From Anaerococcus sp. Marseille-Q7828 (GTDB lineage: Bacteria > Bacillota > Clostridia > Tissierellales > Peptoniphilaceae), in contig NZ_OX458331.1 of assembly GCF_949769285.1 (NCBI RefSeq), positions 1,860,001 through 1,924,000 of the forward strand: DNA of 64,000 nucleotides, in the 5' to 3' direction. The notes below the pieces were generated by a model that made no database searches, was not told where the DNA came from, and was given only the letters and a program-made list of their open reading frames with translations. Positions 19,587 through 29,200 of the stretch are shown one piece after another. The position numbers and the translations under genes were made by a program. Positions within the stretch are counted from its first letter, which is position 1. Each line of letters opens with the position of its first letter.

Positions 19587-20885
19587 TTATTTTTTCTTTC
19601 TTGTTGCTACAATACCAGCCATTGAGATTGCTAGTGTTGATACTACAGATGTCATTGCACCTACGCCAGTTTTTGGGTTGCCAGATTTATTACCTGCTGG
19701 TTTTTTGTTTTCAGGTTTTTTATCTTCTTCAGGTTTCTTATCATTTTCTGGCTTTTTGTCATCTTCTGGTTTTTTGTCATCTGGATTTTCATCATCAGAT
19801 GGTTTTTTATCATCGATATTCTTTTCGTTTTCTATTAATGTATCTTGAATATCTTTTGTTATTTTATTTAATTTGTCAGTTAAATCTTTTGCTTTTTGTT
19901 CATCATCATTATCAGTAACAACTGGTTTGTCTTCATCTGTTGGGAATTCAGGGATAGATGGTAAATCTATGTGGTCTTCGTCTGGAGTTTTCTCTGGTGC
20001 TGGGAATATTTCATCAGCAGGTACTAGTGGAGTAAGTGGTGTAGGTACTTCTACAACATCATCTACTTTTGGTACGAATCTGTAGAACCATCTTCCATAT
20101 TCACCATCAGAATAACCTTGTCTTACTTCAATATCGTAGAATTTTTCAAGGCCTTTTGATTTTAGCTCATCTTCAGCTTGTTTTCTAGCTAATTCTTCTG
20201 TTTCCATTCCAACTTCTGTTAGATACTCATCGATTGTAACTTTTTTTCCAGGATCAACTTGTGATTTTTTGTGAGCTTCTATAATTTGGTCTCTAAGGGC
20301 ATTTACACCTTCAACAGTTTTAGCTCTGTTGATTTGGTTAAAGTATAGATCTGATGTGATGCCTGCTGCTTTAAGTGCTTCTATAGCTTCTTCTTTTGCG
20401 TTTGCAAGATTCCATTCATCAATAGTTACTTTTTTACCAGGATCAACTTGCGATTTTTTGTGAGACTCTAAAGTTTCTGTTTTTAGCGCTTCTACACCTT
20501 CAATAGTCTTTGCTCTTCTGATTTGATTTAGTAAGAAGTCAGATGTAATCCCAGCTTCGTTAAGTTCTTTTATTGCTGCTTCTTTAGCTTCTTCAAGAGC
20601 TTTTTCTTTTTTCTCTTTAGCTAGTCTTTCATCTTGTTCTAAGGATGCATCTTCCCATGCTTTTCCGTACGGATCTTTATTTGGATCTTCCCACTCACCT
20701 CTTAGACCGTCAGCATAGTTTTCTTCTTCTGTTGGTTGACTTGCAGCTTCTGCTTCAAGTTCTGCAGCTACTTTTTCCCAATCTGAAAGATTTGGGTCTT
20801 CCCATTCTGCAGCAAAAGCAGTAGATGCTCCGCCAAGTACTAGACCTGCAGATAGTGCTATTGCTAATACATTTGATTTTTTCAT
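19587..20885 (-). CDS. surface protein with two GA (albumin-binding) modules and NPKTG anchor
   Basis: A 432-residue wall protein with a signal peptide cleaved after AFA (residue 26). Two helical GA modules, of the type in Finegoldia PAB and streptococcal protein G, lie at about 97-144 (KEAAIKELNEAGITSDFLLN ... AKTIEGVEALK) and 163-206 (EAIEALKAAGITSDLYFNQI ... AKTVEGVNAL). Both are followed by KKSQVDPGKKVTIDE. The N-terminal part repeats WEDPN. A Pro-rich region (280-320), a Lys/Pro/Asp wall-spanning repeat (355-400), NPKTG (403-407), a hydrophobic helix and RKKK follow. It probably binds host serum albumin; this is inferred from the modules. Confidence 0.92.
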   Translation of the reverse strand: MKKSNVLAIALSAGLVLGGASTAFAAEWEDPNLSDWEKVAAELEAEAASQPTEEENYADGLRGEWEDPNKDPYGKAWEDASLEQDERLAKEKKEKALEEAKEAAIKELNEAGITSDFLLNQIRRAKTIEGVEALKTETLESHKKSQVDPGKKVTIDEWNLANAKEEAIEALKAAGITSDLYFNQINRAKTVEGVNALRDQIIEAHKKSQVDPGKKVTIDEYLTEVGMETEELARKQAEDELKSKGLEKFYDIEVRQGYSDGEYGRWFYRFVPKVDDVVEVPTPLTPLVPADEIFPAPEKTPDEDHIDLPSIPEFPTDEDKPVVTDNDDEQKAKDLTDKLNKITKDIQDTLIENEKNIDDKKPSDDENPDDKKPEDDKKPENDKKPEEDKKPENKKPAGNKSGNPKTGVGAMTSVVSTLAISMAGIVATRKKK

Positions 20886-20941
20886 AATTTCTCTCCTTGG
20901 TAAATGAAAATTATTTTTGTTGTAATACTTTATCAGTAATT

Positions 20942-20970
20942 ATTGTATCATCATTGGTTACAAATTGCAA
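20942..20970 (-). promoter_or_regulatory. promoter of the GA-module protein gene
   Basis: Minus-strand TTGCAA (20965-20970), 17-base spacer, TACAAT (20942-20947), about 57 bases before the ATG. The other bases between 20970 and 21150 are AT-rich with nothing further recognisable. Confidence 0.78.
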
Positions 20971-21151
20971 CAATTATGTGTGGAATTTGTGTGGATTTCT
21001 TCATTATTTTTACACATTTGTAACATATTAGAAATATCCATAAATATACAGAGCTTTTATGATTATCGGGAAGCTTATCAAATATATCCTATATAAGTGT
21101 AAGGCAATCTTACAACTATAATATACGAGGTGGTTAGATAGTGTTTGGTTT

Positions 21152-21196
21152 GCCCTAGAGGGAGCGGACGGGTCCTCCCCTAGCCGGACGGGCTTG
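21152..21196. repeat. GC-rich dispersed repeat element, copy 4
   Basis: Reads gccctagagggagcggacgggtcctcccct followed by agccggacgggctt. It ends three bases before the stop codon of the aldo/keto reductase, so it is the transcript's 3' flank. This is the only copy seen away from a tRNA. Its hairpin arms (agcc/ggct, gaggac/gtcctc) differ in order from the tRNA-linked copies. Confidence 0.7.
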
Positions 21197-21198
21197 TT

Positions 21199-22035
21199 TT
21201 ATATATTCCCAGCTTCTTCCAACCACTTTTCATCTTCTGGATCTGCAGAGTATCTTTGTTTTTTGTCAAGGCTTGCCATTGCTTTCATATCTTCATCTGT
21301 AAGTTCAAAGTTGAAGATATCAATATTTTCTCTTATTCTTTCTTTATGAGATGATTTGGCAAGGACCATGACTCCACGGCTTATATTCCATTTTAGTATG
21401 ATTTGAGCAGGGCTTTTGCCATATTTTTTTGCTAAGTTTTTAACTACTACTTCTTGAAATATATTTGACTTGCCTTGAGTAAGTGGACTCCAAGCTTGGT
21501 GGAGGATGTTAGTTTCTTTTAGGAAGTTATGAGTATCCACATCTTGCAAATGTGGATGGCTTTCTAGTTGGTCTAGGACTGGAGCTGGGCCTCCTTTTAA
21601 TAGCTCTGTCATTTGCTTAATAGAAAAATTACATACTCCAATTGATTTGATTAGTCCTTGGTTCTTGTAATCATTGAAAACTTCCCAAGTTTCCTTATAG
21701 CCCTCTCCATACCAGTGAATTAGAGCAACGTCTATATAGTCAACCTTTAGATCTTTTAGGGAATCGTCCAAGGATTTCTTGGTCGCATCATAACCAAAGG
21801 CGCTTGGCCAAACCTTGGTAGCTATTTGGTAGTCTGATCTTTTTTTGCCAGACTCTTTAAGGTATTTGCCTAAAATATCCTCGTTATGGTAATATTTTGC
21901 TGTATCAAAATAAGTATATCCTGCCTCAAGTGCTGATTCTATTGTATGGTCCATGTCTTTTTCTTCTGTTATTTTAAATGTTCCAAGTCCAATAGCTGGA
22001 ACTTCTATCCCATCATTTAGTTTAAAATACTTCAT
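21199..22035 (-). CDS. aldo/keto reductase
   Basis: A 278-residue NADPH-dependent oxidoreductase of the AKR superfamily with a TIM-barrel fold. The catalytic tetrad is visible as Asp and Tyr in YFDTAKYYHNE, Lys in IATKVWP and His in VALIHWY. The cofactor site has GVCNFSIKQ and, near the C-terminus, VMVLAKSSHKERIREN. The substrate is unknown. AGGAGG precedes the ATG. It is divergent from the SDR gene with only 45 bases between start codons. Confidence 0.92.
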   Translation of the reverse strand: MKYFKLNDGIEVPAIGLGTFKITEEKDMDHTIESALEAGYTYFDTAKYYHNEDILGKYLKESGKKRSDYQIATKVWPSAFGYDATKKSLDDSLKDLKVDYIDVALIHWYGEGYKETWEVFNDYKNQGLIKSIGVCNFSIKQMTELLKGGPAPVLDQLESHPHLQDVDTHNFLKETNILHQAWSPLTQGKSNIFQEVVVKNLAKKYGKSPAQIILKWNISRGVMVLAKSSHKERIRENIDIFNFELTDEDMKAMASLDKKQRYSADPEDEKWLEEAGNI

Positions 22036-22068
22036 TGTTGCCTCCTTTATTAAAACGCTTTATTTATG

Positions 22069-22074
22069 TATAAT
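22069..22074 (+). promoter_or_regulatory. -10 element suggesting a leaderless transcript
   Basis: TATAAT ends seven bases before the ATG at 22081. No plus-strand AGGAG-like site precedes the gene; the only purine-rich box here belongs to the opposite gene. The matching -35 position (TTTATT, 17-base spacer) is weak. Confidence 0.5.
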
Positions 22075-22080
22075 CATACT

Positions 22081-22809
22081 ATGAAAACAGTATTAATAAC
22101 AGGGTCTTCTAGGGGGATTGGTGCTGCAATTGCTAGAAGACTTAACGATAATTACAATATAATAATAAACTATAAAAACAGCAAGGATAAAGCTTTTGAG
22201 CTTTTGTACGAACTTAGAGAAACAAATACAAATGTGATTGCAATAAAGGCTGACGTATCAAATGAAGATGATGTCAATATGATGTTTGATGTAGGTGAAA
22301 AAAACTTTGGTCACGTTGATATACTGATTAATAATGCAGGTATCTCCCACTTTTCTCTGATTCAGGACATAGAGTTTGAGACATGGAAGGATGTAATAAA
22401 TACAAACTTGAACTCAGTTTTCTTAAATAGCAAAAGAGCCATACCAAATATGATAAAAAACCAATACGGAGTAATCATTAATATGAGCTCTATATGGGGA
22501 GATTTTGGGGCGAGCATGGAGGCTCTATACTCCACCTCAAAGGGAGGAATCAATACATTCACAAAAGCTTTGGCAAAAGAACTAGCGCCATCAGGCATCA
22601 GAGTAAATGCCATAGCCCCAGGTATGGTAGAAACAGATATGATGAGAAATGACTTCACAGATGATGAGATTGAAGAATTAAAAAAAGAAGTCTCATCAAA
22701 CAGATTTGCTAGGCCCGAAGAAATTGCAGGCTTGGTAAAGTATCTGATATCAGATGAGGCTTCCTATATAACTGGCGATATTATTCATATTAATGGAGGG
22801 TTTTACTAA
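22081..22809 (+). CDS. SDR-family oxidoreductase (FabG-like)
   Basis: A 242-residue short-chain dehydrogenase/reductase. The NADP-binding TGSSRGIG is at residues 7-14, NNAG follows at about 83, and the catalytic Ser-Tyr-Lys set is in NMSSIWG and YSTSKGG. The C-terminal TGDIIHINGGF is typical of FabG. It could be a 3-oxoacyl-ACP reductase paralogue or a general alcohol/ketone reductase; it is not in a fatty-acid gene cluster. The start MKTVLITG at 22081 is chosen over an upstream ATG at 22066 because the fold begins there and the -10 overlaps the upstream start. Confidence 0.88.
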   Translation: MKTVLITGSSRGIGAAIARRLNDNYNIIINYKNSKDKAFELLYELRETNTNVIAIKADVSNEDDVNMMFDVGEKNFGHVDILINNAGISHFSLIQDIEFETWKDVINTNLNSVFLNSKRAIPNMIKNQYGVIINMSSIWGDFGASMEALYSTSKGGINTFTKALAKELAPSGIRVNAIAPGMVETDMMRNDFTDDEIEELKKEVSSNRFARPEEIAGLVKYLISDEASYITGDIIHINGGFY

Positions 22810-22861
22810 AATCTACTAAAAAGTATACTGCATCTTAAAAGTTGAAGTTACTTTTGAGTAC

Positions 22862-22900
22862 AATATAAAATGACCTAGGATTTTTCTACCCCTAGGTCAT
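22862..22900 (-). terminator. terminator of the yaaA-sbcDC-addBA operon
   Basis: Perfect 10-bp stem ATGACCTAGG/CCTAGGTCAT followed on the minus strand by TTTATATT, just behind addA. It lies between convergent genes and may also stop SDR transcription. Confidence 0.75.
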
Positions 22901-22918
22901 AAGAAGCTAGCAAATAAA

Positions 22919-25900
22919 TTAGATAATTTTTTCTAATTCCCCCATATTATACCAATAAATTAATGACTCCTTAACCTCTATATTTAAAGCCTCTTCAATA
23001 GCTTTTTTGTAAACTCTAAGCTGATCATCATAAAATCCGCTTCTTTTGATAGCATCTGTTTTAAAGTCCAAAAGAGTGGCATAATCTTCAAATTCAAATA
23101 TCAAATCTATCTGTCCATTGACATAATAGTCTTCATATTTCATCAAAAAAGATTCTTCTTTTCTTAGATTTTTAGCCGTTTGATAGAGATTTTTTATAGT
23201 TGGATGCTCGTAATAACTAAGTATTTTCTCCTTATCAACTACTTTTAATTCTTCAGATCTGATTTTCCTTTCTTTTATAAGCTTATCAAAAGTATTTTCC
23301 AAACTTTCTATGTCATAGTCCTTATATTCCAAAGCTTGGAAAACTTTGTGAATGATAGTTCCTATGTCAGTCGGTTTTAAGTCTCTGACTTCTGTAATAA
23401 AGTTAGGCTTTCTAAATTCACCATATTCCCTAAAACGATCATAGGACGGTAATTCGTAACCATCTTCTTCTGGATTGAAGTTTTTGGTAATTTCTGTTAC
23501 AGATTTTTTGATAGATTCTTTAGTATCTGCTAGATTTTTGTAAGGAACTTGGTAGATATCTAGCATTTTTTGATAGAGTTTCTCATTTACTTTATGATCA
23601 TCCAAAATATCTTTTATGCCATGTATCTGAAATTTTTTATATTCTCTTTCTTCTCTTATTAAATCAAGCTTTGCCAGTCCCTCAAGGGCATTGCTTTCAT
23701 AATTTCCATTATTTATATCTGATGCAATTTTGTCTGTAGAGATTATTGAAATTATCCAGTCAATATATGAGGTCATATTTAGAAAATCTTTTCTACCAAT
23801 ATTTTTATCAAGCTTATCTATATCTTTCTCGCCCACAATAATTAATTTATTAATAGGTCTGGTAAGAGCAACGTAGAGAACTCTCATCTCTTCTTTTTTA
23901 TTTTCAATGGTGGTTTTTTCGTTTATAAGATCTCTTTTTATCGATGAAAGTTTGACCTTGTTTTCATAATCTGCCACATTTATACCTATGCCAAGGTCAT
24001 CATCAAAGGCAATATTTTCGCGAAGGTGGTTGATATTGAAGCGTTTTGCTGTGTCAGCAAGGATTACTACAGGAAATTCCAGGCCCTTGGACTTGTGAAT
24101 GGTCATTATCCTCACCAAATTTTCATTTTCTGATAAGTCTCTTACCGCATTTAGGTTATCAGTTTGATAGAGTCTTAAGTTTTCTGCATAATCTAGGAAG
24201 CCAAATAGACCATCGTCATTATTTTCTTCGTATTCACTCATCAAGTCTATGAAAGCTTCTACATTGGCGATCCTATCATTTGCCCTATCGCTTGCCATTA
24301 AATAATTATAGTAGCCAGAATTTTCAAAAATAAAGTTGCCAAATTCGTATAAGTTCATGAGAGAAAGTCTATAATTATAGGTGGTCATTTCCGTCTTGAA
24401 ATCTATGATTTTATTTAAAATATCTCCCTTTATATCATAATCGTCAAAGGCCTTGGCAAAACTTGTTGCATCTGTATTTAATCTAATTTGAGCCAAATCA
24501 TCTTCGCTGAATTCATATATCTCACTTTGGAGGACAGACAAAAGTGCAAGGTCGTCCTTTGGATTAGCAATAAGATGTAAGATGTTTTTAAAAAATGTAA
24601 CTTCAACCGCTCCAAAGGAAACTTTGGAAATATCGTTAAAAAACGGGATTTCTGCATCCTTAAAGGCATTTTCGTAGATGTAGGACTTAGCTCCTGACCT
24701 TAGGAGAATTGCTATATCCTTGTATTCATAGCCCTGATCTAGCAAATCTTTGATTACTTCAGCTATATGGTTAGCCTCATCTATCCCCTTATCTATAATA
24801 TGGATTTCAGTTTTCGGCCTAGGCTTATCAAAGTTTTGTGTTGGGTTTAGCCTGTGGCCACCGTTTCTGTAATCTATGCCAGACGATTCTTTTGTCATAA
24901 GCCTTTCAAAAATAAAGTTGTCAAAATTTAGTATATCTGCATCTGTCCTAAAGTTTTCGTTAAGATTTATCCTCATAGATTTGTCTGAAGATTTCTCATA
25001 TTGGTCAAGTTTATCTAAGAATAAATCTGGCCTTGCCCTACGGAAACCATAGATTGACTGCTTGACATCGCCTACAAAAAACAAATTGTCATCTGCCTTC
25101 AATTTTTCAATTATATAATTTTGGATTTCGTTAGAGTCTTGATACTCGTCAAAAAATATATATGAAAATCTATCCTTTATGGCAGAAAGCGCCTCATCAT
25201 TTTCAAGTAATTTTATGAAATAAGCTTCCATATCATTAAAATCTAGATAAGATTTTTCTAGCTTTTTTGACTCATACTTTTCCATAAAAGATTTACATAA
25301 TCTTGCTAGTTCTTTTAGAATATCTACTTCTTTTTTGGAAAATTCCTCTACTATTGAAGAATTTGTGTTTAAGACCAAGGATGAAATGGTCTTGATGTCA
25401 TTTTTGTAGGCATCTCTATTTTTTTTCAAAATAGGCTGTATGTCTTTCTCATCTTTTCTAGCACGAACCATGGTTGGAAACTTTACTTTTGATATCTTAT
25501 CAATAAAAAGATCCCAATCCTTAAAAGATGCAATGTTAAGATTTCTAATTATATCCAAGTCACTTGCAAAAAGATTAGCATAGTCTTCTCGAAGACCAGC
25601 ATTTTCTGCTATTTGCTTGGTCTCTAATATTGATTTTTCTATGTCAGATAATTTCTTATCTACGATTTCTATGAAAATATTAAAATCAAATGGTTTTTCA
25701 GTCTTTGCCTCGAGCCATCCTATAGGATCGATTTGAGAGGTTGATTTTTCGTAAGTTTGAAGGATGACATTTTTTGCATTTCTGTCGTTTCTGGAAGTCG
25801 AAAAGTTGTGGATGAACCTATGAAAATCATCACTTTCCCTTTGGTATTCTTCGTCAAAAACTTCGTCAATAGCAGCTTCTTTTAGTAAAACATTAGTCGA

Positions 25901-26287
25901 CTCACTCACCACTTTAAAACTTGGGGAAAGATTATCAAAATAATAAAAATATTCCCTAAGCATATCTGAAGCAAAGGAGTGCATGGTTTGGATATGGGCA
26001 TGTTTGATAAGTTTGACTTGGTTTTTTATAAACTTGTTTGCTGGATTCTTTTCAAGAATTTCTTCTAAGGCAAGTCTTATCCTATCTTTCATCTCAACTG
26101 AAGCCTTGTTGGTAAAGGTTACAATAACCATTTTGTCTATGTCAACCTTATCATTTACCACCAAATCTATCACCCTGTCGACTAGAACCCTGGTCTTTCC
26201 AGATCCTGCTGCAGCTGATACTATTATATTTTTGTCACGCTCTTTTATAGCCATAAGTTGGCTATCAGTATATTTGATATCAGCCAT
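22919..26287 (-). CDS. addA: ATP-dependent helicase/nuclease subunit A
   Basis: AddA (1122 residues) is the helicase-nuclease motor of AddAB, which resects double-strand breaks for RecA recombination in Gram-positive bacteria. Walker A SAAAGSGKT is at residues 24-32, the UvrD Walker B region FFDEYQDSNEIQ is near 378, and QSIYGFRRARPD and MTIHKSKGLEFPVV are helicase motifs. The C-terminal RecB-type nuclease has GTIIHKVFQALE (about 975) and the metal-binding NGQIDLIFEF ... LLDFKTDA (about 1065-1083). The start overlaps the addB stop (TGATG). Confidence 0.96.
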   Translation of the reverse strand: MADIKYTDSQLMAIKERDKNIIVSAAAGSGKTRVLVDRVIDLVVNDKVDIDKMVIVTFTNKASVEMKDRIRLALEEILEKNPANKFIKNQVKLIKHAHIQTMHSFASDMLREYFYYFDNLSPSFKVVSESTNVLLKEAAIDEVFDEEYQRESDDFHRFIHNFSTSRNDRNAKNVILQTYEKSTSQIDPIGWLEAKTEKPFDFNIFIEIVDKKLSDIEKSILETKQIAENAGLREDYANLFASDLDIIRNLNIASFKDWDLFIDKISKVKFPTMVRARKDEKDIQPILKKNRDAYKNDIKTISSLVLNTNSSIVEEFSKKEVDILKELARLCKSFMEKYESKKLEKSYLDFNDMEAYFIKLLENDEALSAIKDRFSYIFFDEYQDSNEIQNYIIEKLKADDNLFFVGDVKQSIYGFRRARPDLFLDKLDQYEKSSDKSMRINLNENFRTDADILNFDNFIFERLMTKESSGIDYRNGGHRLNPTQNFDKPRPKTEIHIIDKGIDEANHIAEVIKDLLDQGYEYKDIAILLRSGAKSYIYENAFKDAEIPFFNDISKVSFGAVEVTFFKNILHLIANPKDDLALLSVLQSEIYEFSEDDLAQIRLNTDATSFAKAFDDYDIKGDILNKIIDFKTEMTTYNYRLSLMNLYEFGNFIFENSGYYNYLMASDRANDRIANVEAFIDLMSEYEENNDDGLFGFLDYAENLRLYQTDNLNAVRDLSENENLVRIMTIHKSKGLEFPVVILADTAKRFNINHLRENIAFDDDLGIGINVADYENKVKLSSIKRDLINEKTTIENKKEEMRVLYVALTRPINKLIIVGEKDIDKLDKNIGRKDFLNMTSYIDWIISIISTDKIASDINNGNYESNALEGLAKLDLIREEREYKKFQIHGIKDILDDHKVNEKLYQKMLDIYQVPYKNLADTKESIKKSVTEITKNFNPEEDGYELPSYDRFREYGEFRKPNFITEVRDLKPTDIGTIIHKVFQALEYKDYDIESLENTFDKLIKERKIRSEELKVVDKEKILSYYEHPTIKNLYQTAKNLRKEESFLMKYEDYYVNGQIDLIFEFEDYATLLDFKTDAIKRSGFYDDQLRVYKKAIEEALNIEVKESLIYWYNMGELEKII

Positions 26288-29200
26288 CAGTCTTCCTCCT
26301 CACTCCTTAAATCTTCTAGTTTCTTAGTCTTGTCAAAATCTCTATACTTGTCACTATCAATTGACTCATCAAACTTGCAAATACCCTTATAGTCACAATA
26401 TTGGCATTCGTTCATTGTGTCTGTATATCTGATTGGATTTAATTTTATATTTCCAATTTTTATCTCTTTGATGTATTTGCTTATGAGCTTTCTAACAAAT
26501 TTATCCAAAAGTATTTTCTCATCTTTTTCCAAAATATCGGTGTTTTTCCTATCAATCACATCAATACTTTTTATATCACTATAGTTTTTGTCTATTAGCT
26601 TAAAAACTTCTTCATTTATTTTGATTAAAAGTCCATTCATTTTAAACTTATCTTGGTAGATCTTTGATAGGACTTCCTTGTCGTAGGCTTGGTCAAGTTT
26701 GACCAATTCGTCAGAAAGTGGCATATAAAAAGAACCAATTGGCTTTATATAGTCGTTTTTGATATCTGCACTCATCATATAAACTAAGAGTTGTAGGTCC
26801 AGACCGTTTAGGACATTTATAAGTTTAAATACCTTGTTGCCAGTCTTGTAGTCTATAATCCTTATAAAATCATCAGCCTGGTCAATCCTATCAATTCTTC
26901 CCCTCAGATAGTTTTCTTCGTCAACATAAACCGGTGGGAAATCCCCATCCTTACCATAGCCAAAATCAACTTCCACATCTGAAACTTTAAATTCTCCTGC
27001 TTTCAATTGGTTAATAATCTCCTTAGAATTGGCCTTGGTATTTTTTAATATGTTATTTACTATAAAGACATTTCTAGGGTCAGCTTTTCTCGCCTTATCC
27101 ATGATATTATCTATAGAAGTTTCAAAATTTTCCCTTAGTTGATATTCAAATTCATCAAAATCTATAGAAGTAAGGTCGGCATCCATCAAAATTTTTGATA
27201 TATCTTCAAGAGAATTGTGAACCAAGCTTCCTAGTTCTCTAGCATCGACATCATAATTTTCCTCATAAGCTGGCCTTAGACCAAAGTTTACAAAGTACCT
27301 ATATGGGCACCTAGAATAAGTTTCAATTTCTGTGATGTTAAAATGATTCTTCCTATAGAGCTTTTGCGCGGTGTCTAAATGCAAAGATGGCTTATAATTA
27401 GTATGAAACAAGCCCTTTAGTAACAAATCATATGAACCATAGTTTTTGATATAGGACTTATATGTTTTTGTAAAATCTAGGCCATTAATGTTTTCTCCTC
27501 TTCTAATCTTCCACAAGTTATCCATAGTATATTTTTGACTAAGGTCCTTGGAATAAATAAGGTCTGCCTCTTTTAAACTAGTAAGGTCATTTATTCTTAA
27601 CTTAGGAAAAATATTTAATATACCATTTAAAACTGGAGATTTGTTTATACCAGCTCCACTTCTATCACTTAAGGCAAAGGATAGGTAAATCTTGTCAGAT
27701 TTTTCAAAGATCTTATAAAGGTTTAGCTTTTCTTTTTCTTCTAAGTCTTCTTCGTAGATTTTTAAATCCAAGTTTATAGCTTGGAGTTTTTCCTTTTCTT
27801 CCTTGCCCATTATAAAATCTCCTGTCGATTTGGATGGGAAAAATGTATCGTTAAGGCCTAAGGCAAAATTTATCCTAGTATCTGCTATTCTTGGTGATTT
27901 GAAACTTGATATGGTGACATGGTCCTTACTAGGCGGGATGATTCCAATTTCAATGTCTTCTGCAACCGACTTGATGATATTATAGATGCCCCTGATGTCA
28001 TTATCCCTATGTCCCATCAAGGAATATAATTCTTCAAGTATGGCCATGAGCTTATCCCAAACCTGGGCATTTTCTTCATAATTATCCAAATCGTTCTCTT
28101 CTTTTAAGATAGTTTGGTAATTGTTAATACCTGCTATAAAATTTGGATGACTCATCATTTTATAAATTTCATCTACTAGGATACTTGTCTTTGCTTTTTT
28201 CTTAGATATTTTAAAAAGTGGCTCTAGAAGTGATATCAGCTCATCTCTAATTTGATTAACCATTTCAAATTCTAAGGATTTACTAGCAAGTTTTTCTTCT
28301 TTTCTAGGATCATCTTTATAAAATTTATCGTAAAATTCTCTATCCATTTCAAAAAATCTATCATCCCAAAACATTGAGCCTTTTATATTTCTATTCTTGA
28401 TATAGTTTTGAAAAACAATCACTTTTTCTTCTGCATTTTCGCCAAAATCATATATATTTGACCTTAAGAAAAAATTTAAATCGTGTTCATTAAATCCAAA
28501 GGCAAGCAAGCGAAGGATTGATAGATATGTTTTCACTATATGGTTATCAGAGAGCTTGTTGGTCCTATTTAAGAATATAGGAATATCATAGCGGTTAAAA
28601 ATCTTCTTAATCTCATTTTCGTATTCACTCTGATCGCTTATATAAAGTGATATATCCTTATATCTTAAGTCTTCTTCATGAATCAGCTTTTGGATTATAA
28701 GGGCAATATTTTCCACTTCGCTGTGGGTTGAAGTAGATTCCAAAACATGGATGTTTTGCGCTTCTTTCCCATAAGCTTTTCTATTATACTTCTCATAATT
28801 TATGCAAAGATGGTTGATGTCTTCGTTTTTATTGATTGGTGCATCTAGGATAATTTCTTTTGTTGAACTCATTTCATTTATCCTATGATAAAATTTGATG
28901 GCCATGTCATAAATTTCCATATCCTTTGCTATAGGATTTTTTATATAGGCCATATCTAGTGTAAGATTAATATTTACCTTGCAAGCTAGTTTTAAGAGAC
29001 CCCTTATAAAGTCCATTTTTATATCCGAAACATAGTCAAATTTGTCAAAGTAGAAATTTGCTCCCCTTAAAAATTCAGCATCGCTAAGTTTTTCACCAAC
29101 TTGGCATAACCTATCTTCGCTATCTATAAATTTGCCATCGATCTCCTTTTGATAAGCGTCATAAATTAGCTTTAGCTCTTTAAACTTTAATTTTAAGACT

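Noticed and set aside
22362-22658. 98-codon antisense frame inside the SDR gene
   Set aside because: Shadow of a well supported SDR coding frame with NADP-binding and YxxxK motifs.
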